Shown here piece after piece: positions 53,595-62,194 of a stretch of DNA of 64,000 bases; positions within the stretch are counted from its first letter, which is position 1; each line of letters opens with the position of its first letter. Origin of the DNA: JAFDCJ01 sp964527835 (GTDB taxonomy: Bacteria > Desulfobacterota > Desulfobacteria > Desulfobacterales > JAFDCJ01); the NCBI GenBank assembly GCA_964527835.1, contig CAZGNV010000014.1:1-64000 (forward strand), read 5' to 3'. The notes beneath the pieces were generated by a model, which ran no database searches, had not been told where the DNA came from, and worked only from the letters and a program-made list of their open reading frames with translations. Made by a program: the position numbers and the translations under genes.

Positions 53595-53977
53595 AACCGC
53601 TTGAGGTACTGGTCATCGATGATGAAAGCGTGATCTGTGATGCCTGCGAGATGGTGCTGTCGGAAAAAGGCCACAGCGTGGCAATAAGCACCAACGGCAC
53701 CGACGGCCTGCGCGCCATCCGCCAGCAGGCCTATGACATCGTGCTGCTGGACATGAAGCTGCCGGATATGGACGGCATGCAGATTCTCAAAACCGTGCTG
53801 GAAGAAAAGCCCGACCTGTGCATCATTGTCATGACCGGCTATTCCAGCATCTCCAATGCCGTGGAGGCCATCAAGCAGGGCGCCGATAACTATCTGGCCA
53901 AGCCCTTTACCGATGATGAACTGATCGAGGCCGTCGAGAAGGCCTGTCAGGATAAAAGAACCATAAAGAGGCAGTAA
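53591..53977 (+). CDS. Single-domain response regulator (CheY-like)
   Basis: 128 residues, receiver only: DDES, VLLDMKLPDMDG (phospho-Asp), MTGYSS, KPFTDDEL. The start overlaps the kinase stop by four bases (ATGA). No output domain; likely a phosphate carrier or a modulator. Closest in appearance to the receiver of the NtrC-type activator at 49836. Confidence 0.92.
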   Translation: MKPLEVLVIDDESVICDACEMVLSEKGHSVAISTNGTDGLRAIRQQAYDIVLLDMKLPDMDGMQILKTVLEEKPDLCIIVMTGYSSISNAVEAIKQGADNYLAKPFTDDELIEAVEKACQDKRTIKRQ

Positions 53978-54012
53978 AACCCCTGCCCGGCAAAAAGGGA
54001 AGGAACATCCCC

Positions 54013-57000
54013 ATGAGCAATATTGACACCGATTCAGCGCTGCAGGGTGCGGTTATGGTTGTCGGCGGCGGCATTGCCGGCATGCAGGCCGCCCTGGATC
54101 TGGCCAACGCCGGCTATTATGTCTACCTGGTGGAAAAATCGCCTGCCATCGGCGGGGCCATGGCCCAGCTGGACAAGACTTTCCCCACCAATGACTGCTC
54201 GATGTGAATCATCTCACCGAAACTGGTCGAGGTCGGCCGGCACATCAACATCGAGCTGCTCACCCTTGCCGAGGTGCAATCCGTCTCCGGCGAACAGGGC
54301 GACTTTGAAGTCACTGTTTTGCAGCACCCGCGCTACGTGGATGTGGATAAATGCATTGCCTGCGGGATGTGTGCGGAAAAATGCCCTAAAAAAGTGGAGG
54401 ACGTCTACAATGAGGGGCTGATCAAACGCAAAGCCATTTATGTGCCCTATTCCCAGGCCGTACCGCTCAAGTACACCATCGATGCCGACAGCTGCATTTA
54501 CCTGACCAGGCAAAAATGCGGCGCCTGCGAAAAAATCTGCCCGTCGGGGGCCATCAATTTCAACGACACGCAAAAAACCATTTCCCTGCAGGTGGGCTCG
54601 ATCATCCTGGCGCCGGGATTTGCCGCCTTTGATCCCACCGGCTTTGACACTTACGCTTACGCCCGGCTGCCGAACGTGGTGACCTCCCTGGAGTTCGAGC
54701 GCATCCTTTCAGCCACCGGCCCCTATGACGGCCGTCTGCTCTGTCCGTCAAGCATGGCCGGCAAGCACCCGCAGGGCATGCCGCCGCGCAAGATCGCCTG
54801 GCTGCAATGCATCGGATCGCGGGATACCAATCGCTGCGACAACGGGTACTGTTCTTCGGTGTGCTGCATGGTCGCCGTCAAACAGGCGGTCATGGCCATG
54901 GATCACAGCGAAGCTGCGCTGGATTGCGCTGTCTTTTACATGGACATGCGCACCCAGGGCAAGGATTTCGACCGCTATTACGAAAACGCCAGGACAAAAG
55001 GCGTGCGTTTCATTGCCGCCAGAATCCACACCATCGATCCGGTGCCCGCCGGCGATGGACTGCGAATGCGCTATGTCGATGAAAGCGGCCGCTGCCGGGA
55101 AGAAACCTTCGACATGGTGGTACTGTCCACCGGGATTCAAATCAGCCGGGAGACCATCGCGCTTGCCAGTACCCTGGGAGTGGAGCTGGATCGATATCAC
55201 TTCACCCGCAGCGATGGATTTCACCCGGTCAGCACCTCGGTGCCGGGCATCTATGCCTGCGGCGTATTTACCGGCCCCAAGGATATTCCCCAATCGGTAA
55301 TGGAGGCAAGTGCCGCGGCGTGTGCGGCCACCGAAAACCTGGCTTCCGCCCGCAACAGTCGGACCCGAACACTTGAAACCCCGGTCGAACGCGATGTGAG
55401 CCGCGAAGAACCGCGCATCGGGGTGTTCGTCTGCAACTGCGGCATCAACATCGGTGGCATTGTGCGGGTGCCGGAGGTGGCCGCGTACGCCAGAAGCCTG
55501 CCCGGCGTGGTGTACGTGGAAGAAAATCTTTTTACCTGTTCCCAGGACACCCAGGACAAGATGACGCAAGTCATCCGGCAGCAGAATCTCAACCGGGTCG
55601 TGGTGGCCGCCTGCACGCCCAGAACCCACGAACCCCTCTTCCAGGAGACTTTAATCAATGCCGGGTTAAACCGCTACCTGATCGAAATGGCCAATATCCG
55701 CAATCAGGACTCCTGGGTGCATTCCAGCGATCCGGAGGCGGCCACCGAAAAGGCCAAGGACCTCGTGCGCATGGCCGTGGCCAAGGTCTTTTTCGGTGCC
55801 CCCCTGCAGCAGACCGATCTGCCCGTCAGCCGCCACGCCCTGGTGGTGGGTGCCGGGGTGGCCGGCATGACCGCCGCGCTGGCACTGGCCCGGCAGGGAT
55901 ATCCTGTCCACCTGGTGGAAAAATCCGAACAGCCCGGGGGCAACGCCCGCCGCCTCAACCGGACTTTCCGGGATGAAGACATCCAGCAATACCTGGTCGA
56001 CTTGATCCAACAGGTCAAAAGGCAAAAAGGCATCCGGCTGCACCTGGACACCGTCATTGAACAGGTAGAGGGGTTTGTCGGCAACTTCAAGACCGTGCTG
56101 TCCAAGGGATCTGCTCGCGAAACGATAGAACATGGGGTCGTCATCCTGGCCACCGGCGCCGAAGAGTACCGGCCGGATGAATATTTATACGGGCAGCATG
56201 CCGCCGTGGTCACGCACCTTGAAATGGACGAATTCCTGCGCAACAACGACAACCGCATTGTTCGCGCCCGGGAGGTGGTGTTCATCCAGTGCGTGGGCTC
56301 CAGGAACAAACAGCACCCTTACTGCTCCAAGGTGTGCTGCACCCATACGATCCAGAGCGCCCTGGAGCTCAAGCGCCGCAACCCGGCGACCGACGTTTAC
56401 GTCCTGTACCGCGACATCCGCACTTACGGTCAAAGAGAAGCCCTTTACCGGGAGGCCAGAAATCAAGGCGTGCTGTTCTTCCGCTACGATCCGGATGAAA
56501 AACCGGAAGTCACGGCCGGGGGCAACCAGGTGGCGGTAAAGTTCAAAGACCCTGTACTGGGGCGCAAAATAAGGGTCAATGCGGACATCGTCTGCCTGGC
56601 GGCCGCCATTGTGGCCCGGGACAATACCGGCCTGAACCAGTTGTTCAAGGTTCCCGTGGATGCCGACGGCTGGCTGCTGGAGGCCCACCAGAAACTGCAG
56701 CCGGTGGAATTTGCCACCGAGGGCATTTTTCTTTGCGGCCTGGCCCATTACCCGAAACCCATCGAAGAAAGCATCGCCCAGGCCAGGGCCGCCGCCGCCA
56801 AGGCGCTCACGGTGCTGGCCCGGGACAATATCAGGGTCGGCGGCATTGTCACCCATATCGATCCCGCCAAATGTTCCGGCTGTCTCGGGTGCATCAACGT
56901 GTGCCCCTTCGGGGCCATCACTTTCAATACGGATAGAAAAATCGCTGAAGTCAATCCGGCCCTGTGCAAGGGATGCGGCGCCTGCGCGGCGGCCTGCCCT

Positions 57001-57075
57001 TCGGAAGCGCCGGTGCTGCTGGGCTTCAGCAATCAACAGCTTTACGCTCAGATTAAAAGCGCCATGAACCAGTAA
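54013..57075 (+). CDS. hdrA: HdrA-like tandem FAD/Fe-S protein, selenoprotein (Sec65)
   Basis: 1020 residues if the in-frame TGA at 54205-54207 is read as selenocysteine. The reading frame is otherwise intact from 54013. N-terminal FAD site VVGGGIAGMQAALDLANAG, then NDCSM-Sec-IISPKLVEV; the same position is Cys in the two other HdrA proteins of this window (LDCAAC, HCGMC). A SECIS-like hairpin follows at 54223-54240. Ferredoxin motifs CIACGMCAEKCP and CGACEKICP come next, a second HdrA module begins near residue 480 (FVCNCGINI) with its own FAD site near 608, and two ferredoxin motifs end it (CSGCLGCINVCP, CKGCGACAAACP). AAGGAA upstream of the start. HdrA would be the bifurcating flavin subunit of the complex. 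Confidence 0.9.
54223..54240 (+). promoter_or_regulatory. SECIS-like hairpin of hdrA
   Basis: CTGGTC (54223-54228) pairs with GGCCGG (54235-54240) using three G-U pairs; the loop is GAGGTC, containing the AGGTC seen in bacterial SECIS apical loops. It begins 15 nt after the TGA codon. Confidence 0.6.
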
Positions 57076-57084
57076 GGAGCAACC

Positions 57085-57567
57085 GTGAAAGACAAACCGT
57101 TCGAACCGAAGATTCTGGCATTTGTGTGCAACTGGTGCGCCTATGGGGCGGCGGATCTGGCCGGCGTCAGCCGCCTGCAGTATCCGCCCAACATACGGCT
57201 GGTGCGCGTCATGTGCTCGGCCACCGTATCACCGCACCACATTTTGCGCGCCCTGCAGGACGGGGCTGACGGCGTGCTGGTGGGCGGGTGACACATCGGC
57301 GACTGCCATTACCTGTATGGTAATTACATGACGGTCAAGCGGATCACCTTTTTGCAGGAACTGCTGGCGTTTACGGGTTTGCAGGACCGTGTGCACCTGG
57401 CATGGATCTCCTCGGCCGAAGCGCAAAAGTTCGTTGAGGTGGTCACCGAATTTACCGAAAAGATCAGAACCCTGGGTCCCAACCCCCTGGCCGCTTATTC
57501 GGAAAAATGGAAGGCGCCCGCACCCCGGGCCATTGGCCCGCAGGCGGCTTTAAGGAGTATTTCATGA
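57085..57567 (+). CDS. mvhD: MvhD-type iron-sulfur subunit, selenoprotein (Sec69)
   Basis: 160 residues from GTG 57085 (AAGGAG upstream), reading through TGA at 57289-57291. FVCNWCAYGAADLAG and RVMCSATVSP precede VGG-Sec-HIGDCHYLYGN. In the Cys paralogue at 26539-26967 the same stretch is SGC-NPGDCHYINGN. Known selenoproteins VhuD/MvhD in methanogens have Sec at this place. A hairpin follows at 57308-57324. The ATGA junction at 57564-57567 couples it to the next gene. It connects formate dehydrogenase to HdrA. Confidence 0.92.
57308..57324 (+). promoter_or_regulatory. SECIS-like hairpin of mvhD
   Basis: Perfect six-base stem ATTACC (57308-57313)/GGTAAT (57319-57324), loop TGTAT containing GT. 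It begins 16 nt after the TGA codon. Confidence 0.55.
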
Positions 57568-58382
57568 AGGTGAAGATCAAACACTGGCTTGAAGAGGGAA
57601 CCATCGATGTTTTCCTGGGCTATAAAATGCTCGCCGGGCATCCGCTGCCCCATTGCTTTACCCGCGGGCACCTCGAAGAGCTCGATGAATTGGTGGTCGG
57701 CCAGGCGCGCTACTCGCTGGAAAAAATCGCCACCCACCTTACGGCTGTAGACCCGGACATCAAAATCGGGATGCTGGCCCGGGACTGCAACCAGCGGGCC
57801 CTGAACGTGCTGGTTATCTGGAACCAGCTCAAGGAAGAAAACATCGAAACGATCAACGTCAACTGCTGTCCTTCCAACCTCAAGGAACACGGGGACTGCT
57901 CCTACCTGGAGCCGCACTCCGCTGGAGCCTACAAAAAGCAGGTGGGGGTGGACAACAACCTGCAGCCGCATCAGATGCCTCCGGAGGATCCTTCCCGGCG
58001 GCTGGAGCGTTGGATGTATGAGTTCCAGAAATGCATCAAGTGTTACGGGTGCCGCAATATCTGCCCGGTCTGCTTTTGCACGGAGTGCAGCCTGGAGCAC
58101 AAGCAGCTTGTGGGACCCGGCACCCTGCCGCCGGAAATCCCGATTTTTCACCTGGTGCGGGCCGTACACATGGCCGGCCGCTGCATTGACTGCGGCCTGT
58201 GCGAGGATGCCTGCCCGATGGACATCCCGCTGCGGCTGCTGTATCGCAAGGTCAATGAAATCGTGCGCAACGTTTTTGATTATCAAACCGGCGCCGGCGC
58301 GCAGCAATCGCCCTTTAACATACTCGGCGATGCGGTAGCCCTGGAGCCGAAACCGTTGAACATCGCTGAAACGCAAAATTAA
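57564..58382 (+). CDS. FdhB/FrhB-like iron-sulfur protein (electron-transfer subunit)
   Basis: 272 residues from ATG 57564 (AAGGAG). N-terminal part is shorter than in the FdhB-like protein at 25123-26265, with a CNQRALNVLVIWNQLK...NVNCCPSN region. C-terminal ferredoxin pairs CIKCYGCRNICPVCFC and CIDCGLCEDACP. It lies between mvhD and fdhA and would pass electrons from the formate dehydrogenase catalytic subunit to MvhD. Close spacing to both neighbours supports one complex. Confidence 0.85.
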   Translation: MKVKIKHWLEEGTIDVFLGYKMLAGHPLPHCFTRGHLEELDELVVGQARYSLEKIATHLTAVDPDIKIGMLARDCNQRALNVLVIWNQLKEENIETINVNCCPSNLKEHGDCSYLEPHSAGAYKKQVGVDNNLQPHQMPPEDPSRRLERWMYEFQKCIKCYGCRNICPVCFCTECSLEHKQLVGPGTLPPEIPIFHLVRAVHMAGRCIDCGLCEDACPMDIPLRLLYRKVNEIVRNVFDYQTGAGAQQSPFNILGDAVALEPKPLNIAETQN

Positions 58383-58409
58383 AAGCCGTTGATTCTAAAG
58401 GAGAGGCAA

Positions 58410-60452
58410 ATGCAGTGCAAACTAGTCCCCTCGGTGTGTTCCTACTGTGGAACCGGTTGTGGCATCCTTTTTGAGGTCATTGACGGAAAAATCAACAGCA
58501 CGCTGCCCATGAAAACCCATCCGGTCAATGAGGGCAAACTGTGCATCAAGGGCTGGAACCTGCATGAACATGTCAACAGTTTTATGCGCCTGAAAAAGCC
58601 GCTGGTAAAAATATCGGGCCGCTTTATCACCACCGAATGGGACGAGGCCATCGCGCTGACCGCCGACCGTCTGCAGGAAATCGTCGCCAAATACGGGCCG
58701 GACAGCGTCGGGGTGCTGGTGTCGGCCAAGCTGACCAACGAGGAAAATTATCTGGCACAAAAGTTCGCCCGCGCGGTGATCGGCACCAACAATGTCGATC
58801 ATTGCGCCCGCCTGTGACATTCCTCCACGGTGGCCGGTCTGGCCGCCGCCTTCGGCAGCGGGGCAATGACCAATTCGATTGCCGAAATTGAAGATGCCGG
58901 CTGCATCTTTGTGATCGGCTCCAACACCACCGCCTGCCATCCGCTGATCGCCCGGCGCATCATCCGGGCCAAGGAAAAAGGGGCCCGGCTGGTTGTCGCC
59001 GACCCGCGCCGCATTCAACTGAGCCGGTTTGCCGACGTGGCCGTCCAGCACCGGCTGGGAAGCGATGTGGCCCTGTTAAACGGCATGATGCACATGATCA
59101 TCAAAAACGGCTGGCAGGCTGACGATTACATCCAGCTGCGCACCGAAGGTTACGCAGAGCTTGAACAGACGGTGGCCGCCTATACCCCCGAGCGGGTCCA
59201 GCAGATCACCGGCGTGCCGCCGGCTGAGCTTAAGCGCATGGCCGAGCTGTATGCCACCCATCGGCCCGGATCGCTGCTGTATGCCATGGGCATCACCCAG
59301 CACACCACCGGCGTGGACAATGTCAAGTCCTGCTGCAACCTGGCCATGCTGTGCGGCTACGTGGGGATTTATGGGGGGGGCGTCAATCCCTTGCGGGGCC
59401 AGAACAATGTCCAGGGGGCCTGCGACATGGGAGGGCTGCCCGATGTGTTTCCCGGCTACCAGAAGGTGAGCGACCCCGAGGTGGTGGAAAAATTTTCCAA
59501 GGCCTGGGGGCGCAAGCTTTCTTTCCGGCCGGGGCTTACCATCACCGACATGATCCCGGCCATGCTGGAAGGCAAACTGAAAGGCATGCTGATCATCGGC
59601 GAAAACCCCAAGCTCAGCGATCCGGACTGGAACCATCTCAGCCATGCCTTGAAAAACCTCGAGTTTCTGGCGGTCCAGGAACTGTTTTTATCCGAGACGG
59701 CCCAGGTGGCCGACGTGGTGCTGGCTGCGGCCTCCTCGGCTGAAAAAGAAGGCACCTTCACCAACACCGAGCGGCGCTGCATGCGCATCCGCCAGGCCAT
59801 CGAACCCATCGGCCAATCGCTGCCGGACTGGGATATCATCAGCCGGCTTTCCAATGCCATGGGGTACGAAATGGACTACAGCCGCCCGGAGGACATCTTC
59901 AACGAGATGACCCAGCTGGTCAAAACCTATGCCGGGATGACCTACGAACGGCTGGGCATCGACGGTTTGCAGTGGCCCTGCCCGAACCGCGAGCATCCCG
60001 GCACGGCCTACCTGCACAAGGACCGGTTCACGCGCGGCAAGGGAAAGTTTCACGCCATTGAGTACCGTGATCCGGCCGAGCTGCCCGATGCGCAGTATCC
60101 CTATTTTCTGACCACCGGCCGAATGTTCGCCCATTTTCATACCGGTACCATGACCCGCATCTCGCCGCACCTGGACATTGAACAGACCACCGGTTATGTG
60201 AGCATCAACCCGGAAGATGCCGGGTCACTGGGGGTCAAAGAGGGCGACATGCTGGTGCTGTCTTCACGCCGGGGCCGCATGGAAGCCCCGGCCCGCTTGA
60301 GCGCTTCGGTGGAACCCGGCACCGTGTTTTTGCCGATCCACTTCGGGGAAAACCCGACCAACGTGCTGACCAATGCGCAGGCGGTGGACCCCCTGGCCAA
60401 GATTCCCGAATTCAAGGTCAGTGCTGTCAAGGTGGAAAAACTGACGGCCTGA
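58410..60452 (+). CDS. fdhA: Formate dehydrogenase catalytic subunit, selenoprotein (Sec136)
   Basis: 680 residues when TGA 58815-58817 is read as selenocysteine. ATG 58410 behind AAAGGAG. N-terminal [4Fe-4S] motif CSYCGTGCG...GKLCIKGW. The active-site stretch VDHCARL-Sec-HSSTVAGL aligns with E. coli FDH-H (Sec140). The molybdopterin-guanine-dinucleotide region has GSNTTACHP and ADPRRIQLS; C-terminal MopB domain from about 560 (TGRMFAHFHTG...ISPHLDIEQTTGYVSINP). No twin-arginine signal, so it is cytoplasmic. Catalyses formate/CO2 interconversion; the metal (Mo or W) cannot be told from sequence. The SECIS hairpin at 58829-58847 is strong. Confidence 0.95.
58829..58847 (+). promoter_or_regulatory. 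SECIS hairpin of fdhA
   Basis: GGTGGCC (58829-58835) pairs with GGCCGCC (58841-58847), one G-U pair, loop GGTCT. This is near the E. coli fdhF SECIS loop AGGTCT. It begins 11 nt after the TGA codon. Confidence 0.8.
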
Positions 60453-60483
60453 AGCATCAACTGTTGTCAGGAGGAAAAAAGAT

Positions 60484-61110
60484 ATGAAAAAAATCCGTAT
60501 TCTCGTAATGGAAGACGATCCGACCATCTCTTCGGCCCTGGACATGATTCTGTCCGAAGCCGGCTATGAGGTCGATGTGGCCGAAACCGGCGAAGCCGCC
60601 CTGGAATTGTTTGATCACAAACGCTATTATTTATTGATCGCCGACCTGAAATTGCCCGGCATCAACGGCATGGAAGTCATCCGGCAGGTGAAAGAAAAAA
60701 AGCCCAAAACCCAGGTCATCGTCATCACGGGGGTGGGCACCCAGCCCATCGCTGAAGAGGCCCTGGCCCTGGGCGCCCACGACTTTCTGCCCAAGCCATT
60801 TACCGATGACCAGATCAAAACCGCCATTGATGACGTGCTCAAACACCATGATGCCGGACCCTTTCAGCTTTTCTCCCTGATTCAAAAACGCGAGGTGCTC
60901 GGTGTGTTGAGCCGGGCGGCCGATGACGAAAAATTCTGGGATGAGCTGATGGAACTGGGCTCCAAGGCGCTGGACAAATACCAACTGATCAGCGACGCCA
61001 AGGCCGCCATCGCATCGGGGGATTTGAAGTGGATCAATGAGAACGTCGGAGAGTTGAACCAGAAGCAGCTGGCATTTATCTTCAAGCGGCTGGAAAGGGA
61101 ATCCTATTGA
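60484..61110 (+). CDS. Response regulator with uncharacterised C-terminal helical domain (paralogue of 51599-52288)
   Basis: 208 residues. Receiver (MEDDP, LIADLKLPGING, ITGVGTQ, PKPFTDDQ) then the ~70-residue C-terminal domain (LGVLSRAADDEKFWDELMEL, AKAAIASGDLKWINENVG, QLAFIFKRLERESY) shared with the first gene of the operon. AGGAGG upstream. Placing one copy at each end of the operon suggests a role bound to the complex rather than to DNA. Confidence 0.85.
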   Translation: MKKIRILVMEDDPTISSALDMILSEAGYEVDVAETGEAALELFDHKRYYLLIADLKLPGINGMEVIRQVKEKKPKTQVIVITGVGTQPIAEEALALGAHDFLPKPFTDDQIKTAIDDVLKHHDAGPFQLFSLIQKREVLGVLSRAADDEKFWDELMELGSKALDKYQLISDAKAAIASGDLKWINENVGELNQKQLAFIFKRLERESY

Positions 61111-61172
61111 CAAATTTTGTGGGGGCAATTTCCTGGCCAAATGGATGGATCCGCAGGGTTTCACGGATGGCG

Positions 61173-61799
61173 CTAAAACTCTCTCAATGACTCCTGAATG
61201 CCTTTGTGCATTTCATACCAGTAGCTCAGGGCGGCCTCTTTTCTGTTGGCGGCGAAATTGTCAATCCATTTAAGCAGCTGCGCGTCATTGTTGCCTTCCA
61301 CGGCATGCTGACGGATGAGGAAGGTTTGAACGTAATCAATATTGCGTTGTGACTCCCAGTAGATGGAAGCGTTGCGGCTGCTGATTCTGCTGGCGGTAAT
61401 GCGGTTGTTTTCCAGGTACTGTTTTTTCAGATCAAAGAGGGACCCCATGATATCCGGGAGCATCTCCTCGGCCCAGGAACGGTGAAAACGACAGCAGCCG
61501 AGATTGTCCATAATCAGTTCACCGCGCAAACGCCGGGCCCCGAAACGGCCGACTTCTCTGGGAGGCAGAAAATCCTTATCGTAGTGCATGTAATATTTTC
61601 CCATAATCGCCATGGGAGACAGCACACCCGGCGTCCAGTACTGATTGGGCGCCATCCAGCCTTTGCGCACATAAGCATTGTAGACAAAGCAATCTCTTAC
61701 CTTGTCGCCTTTGGCTCTTGACAGCTGGCGGGCGAATTTTCTGGCTCCCTGCGACAGGTCCAACAGACCCCTTTTTTCGATAATGGCATCCAGCAGCTG
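61173..61799 (-). pseudogene. C-terminal fragment of an AOR-family oxidoreductase
   Basis: About 208 residues reading QLLDAIIEKRGLLDLSQGAR... to a stop at 61173, including PNQYWTPGVLSP, MDNLGCCRFHRSWAEEM and SRISSRNASIYWESQRNIDY. It is very similar to the C-terminal part of the AOR gene on the plus strand (63443 onward), but in opposite orientation, and lacks the whole N-terminal and cofactor-binding part. The frame continues upstream into a REC fragment across a TAG stop at the junction. Not functional as an AOR. Confidence 0.85.
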
Positions 61800-61880
61800 C
61801 TAGTCTTCAAAGGGTTTTTGCAAAAAGTCCACCGCTCCGGCCTTCAGCGCCCTAACGCTCATGGGCACGGTGCCATGCCC
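61800..61880 (-). pseudogene. FixJ-type receiver-domain fragment fused to the AOR fragment
   Basis: In the frame of the AOR fragment, upstream of TAG 61800-61802, the sequence reads GHGTVPMSVRALKAGAVDFL then QKPFED. This is the beta4-beta5 region of FixJ/NarL-type receivers (GHGDVPMAVRAMKAGAVDFL.KPF.D). A closely similar piece is at 44158-44189. Only a fraction of a receiver is left. Confidence 0.7.
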
Positions 61881-62015
61881 CCTAATGGCTCTCCACGCAA
61901 TATTCTTATGGCGATATCAGCATATCTTTTCCCCTGATTGACAGCACTGGGCAGGTGTCCTCCTGCGATTCCATATCCCAAATAGGTATCCACATTCCAA
62001 AGGCAGGGGGCGAAG
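61880..62015 (-). pseudogene. Fragment of an ABC-type substrate-binding sensor domain
   Basis: The minus strand reads VDTYLGYGIAGGHLPSAVNQ then GKRYADIAIRILRGEPLGG, matching the end of substrate-binding-protein-like domains found in some bacterial sensor kinases (LGxGIVGGxxxS...QGxxAAxxAxRILxGE). No continuation to either side. The 62016-62194 stretch that follows has no gene. Confidence 0.5.
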
Positions 62016-62194
62016 GGCCGGAGCACCGAGATTGACAGACGATTCGTCATTTGGCATAGTCATCCTGCGTAAAAGCAGCCGGTCGCCCGCCGGGCCCAGG
62101 AAGTGCAAGATCCCCCCAAACAGGTTTTACCGGCCCACCAACATTAAGGTTGGGTTGCCGGGGTATCAGCTGAAGATCTGGAGAGGAGATATCC

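Noticed and set aside
54274..54280. ATG at 54274 as the real start of a shorter HdrA
   Set aside because: The upstream 87 codons contain the FAD-binding HdrA N-terminus in the same frame with a good ribosome-binding site; the only interruption is one TGA at a Cys/Sec position followed by a hairpin.
58830..58840. FdhA as two separate genes around 58817
   Set aside because: The TGA aligns with Sec140 of E. coli FDH-H and is followed by a SECIS hairpin, so a recoded single gene is much more likely.
62048..62065. Sigma-54 promoter upstream of the AOR gene
   Set aside because: TGGCAT...TGC is present but the GG-GC spacing is two bases too long, and it lies in the rearranged gene remnants.
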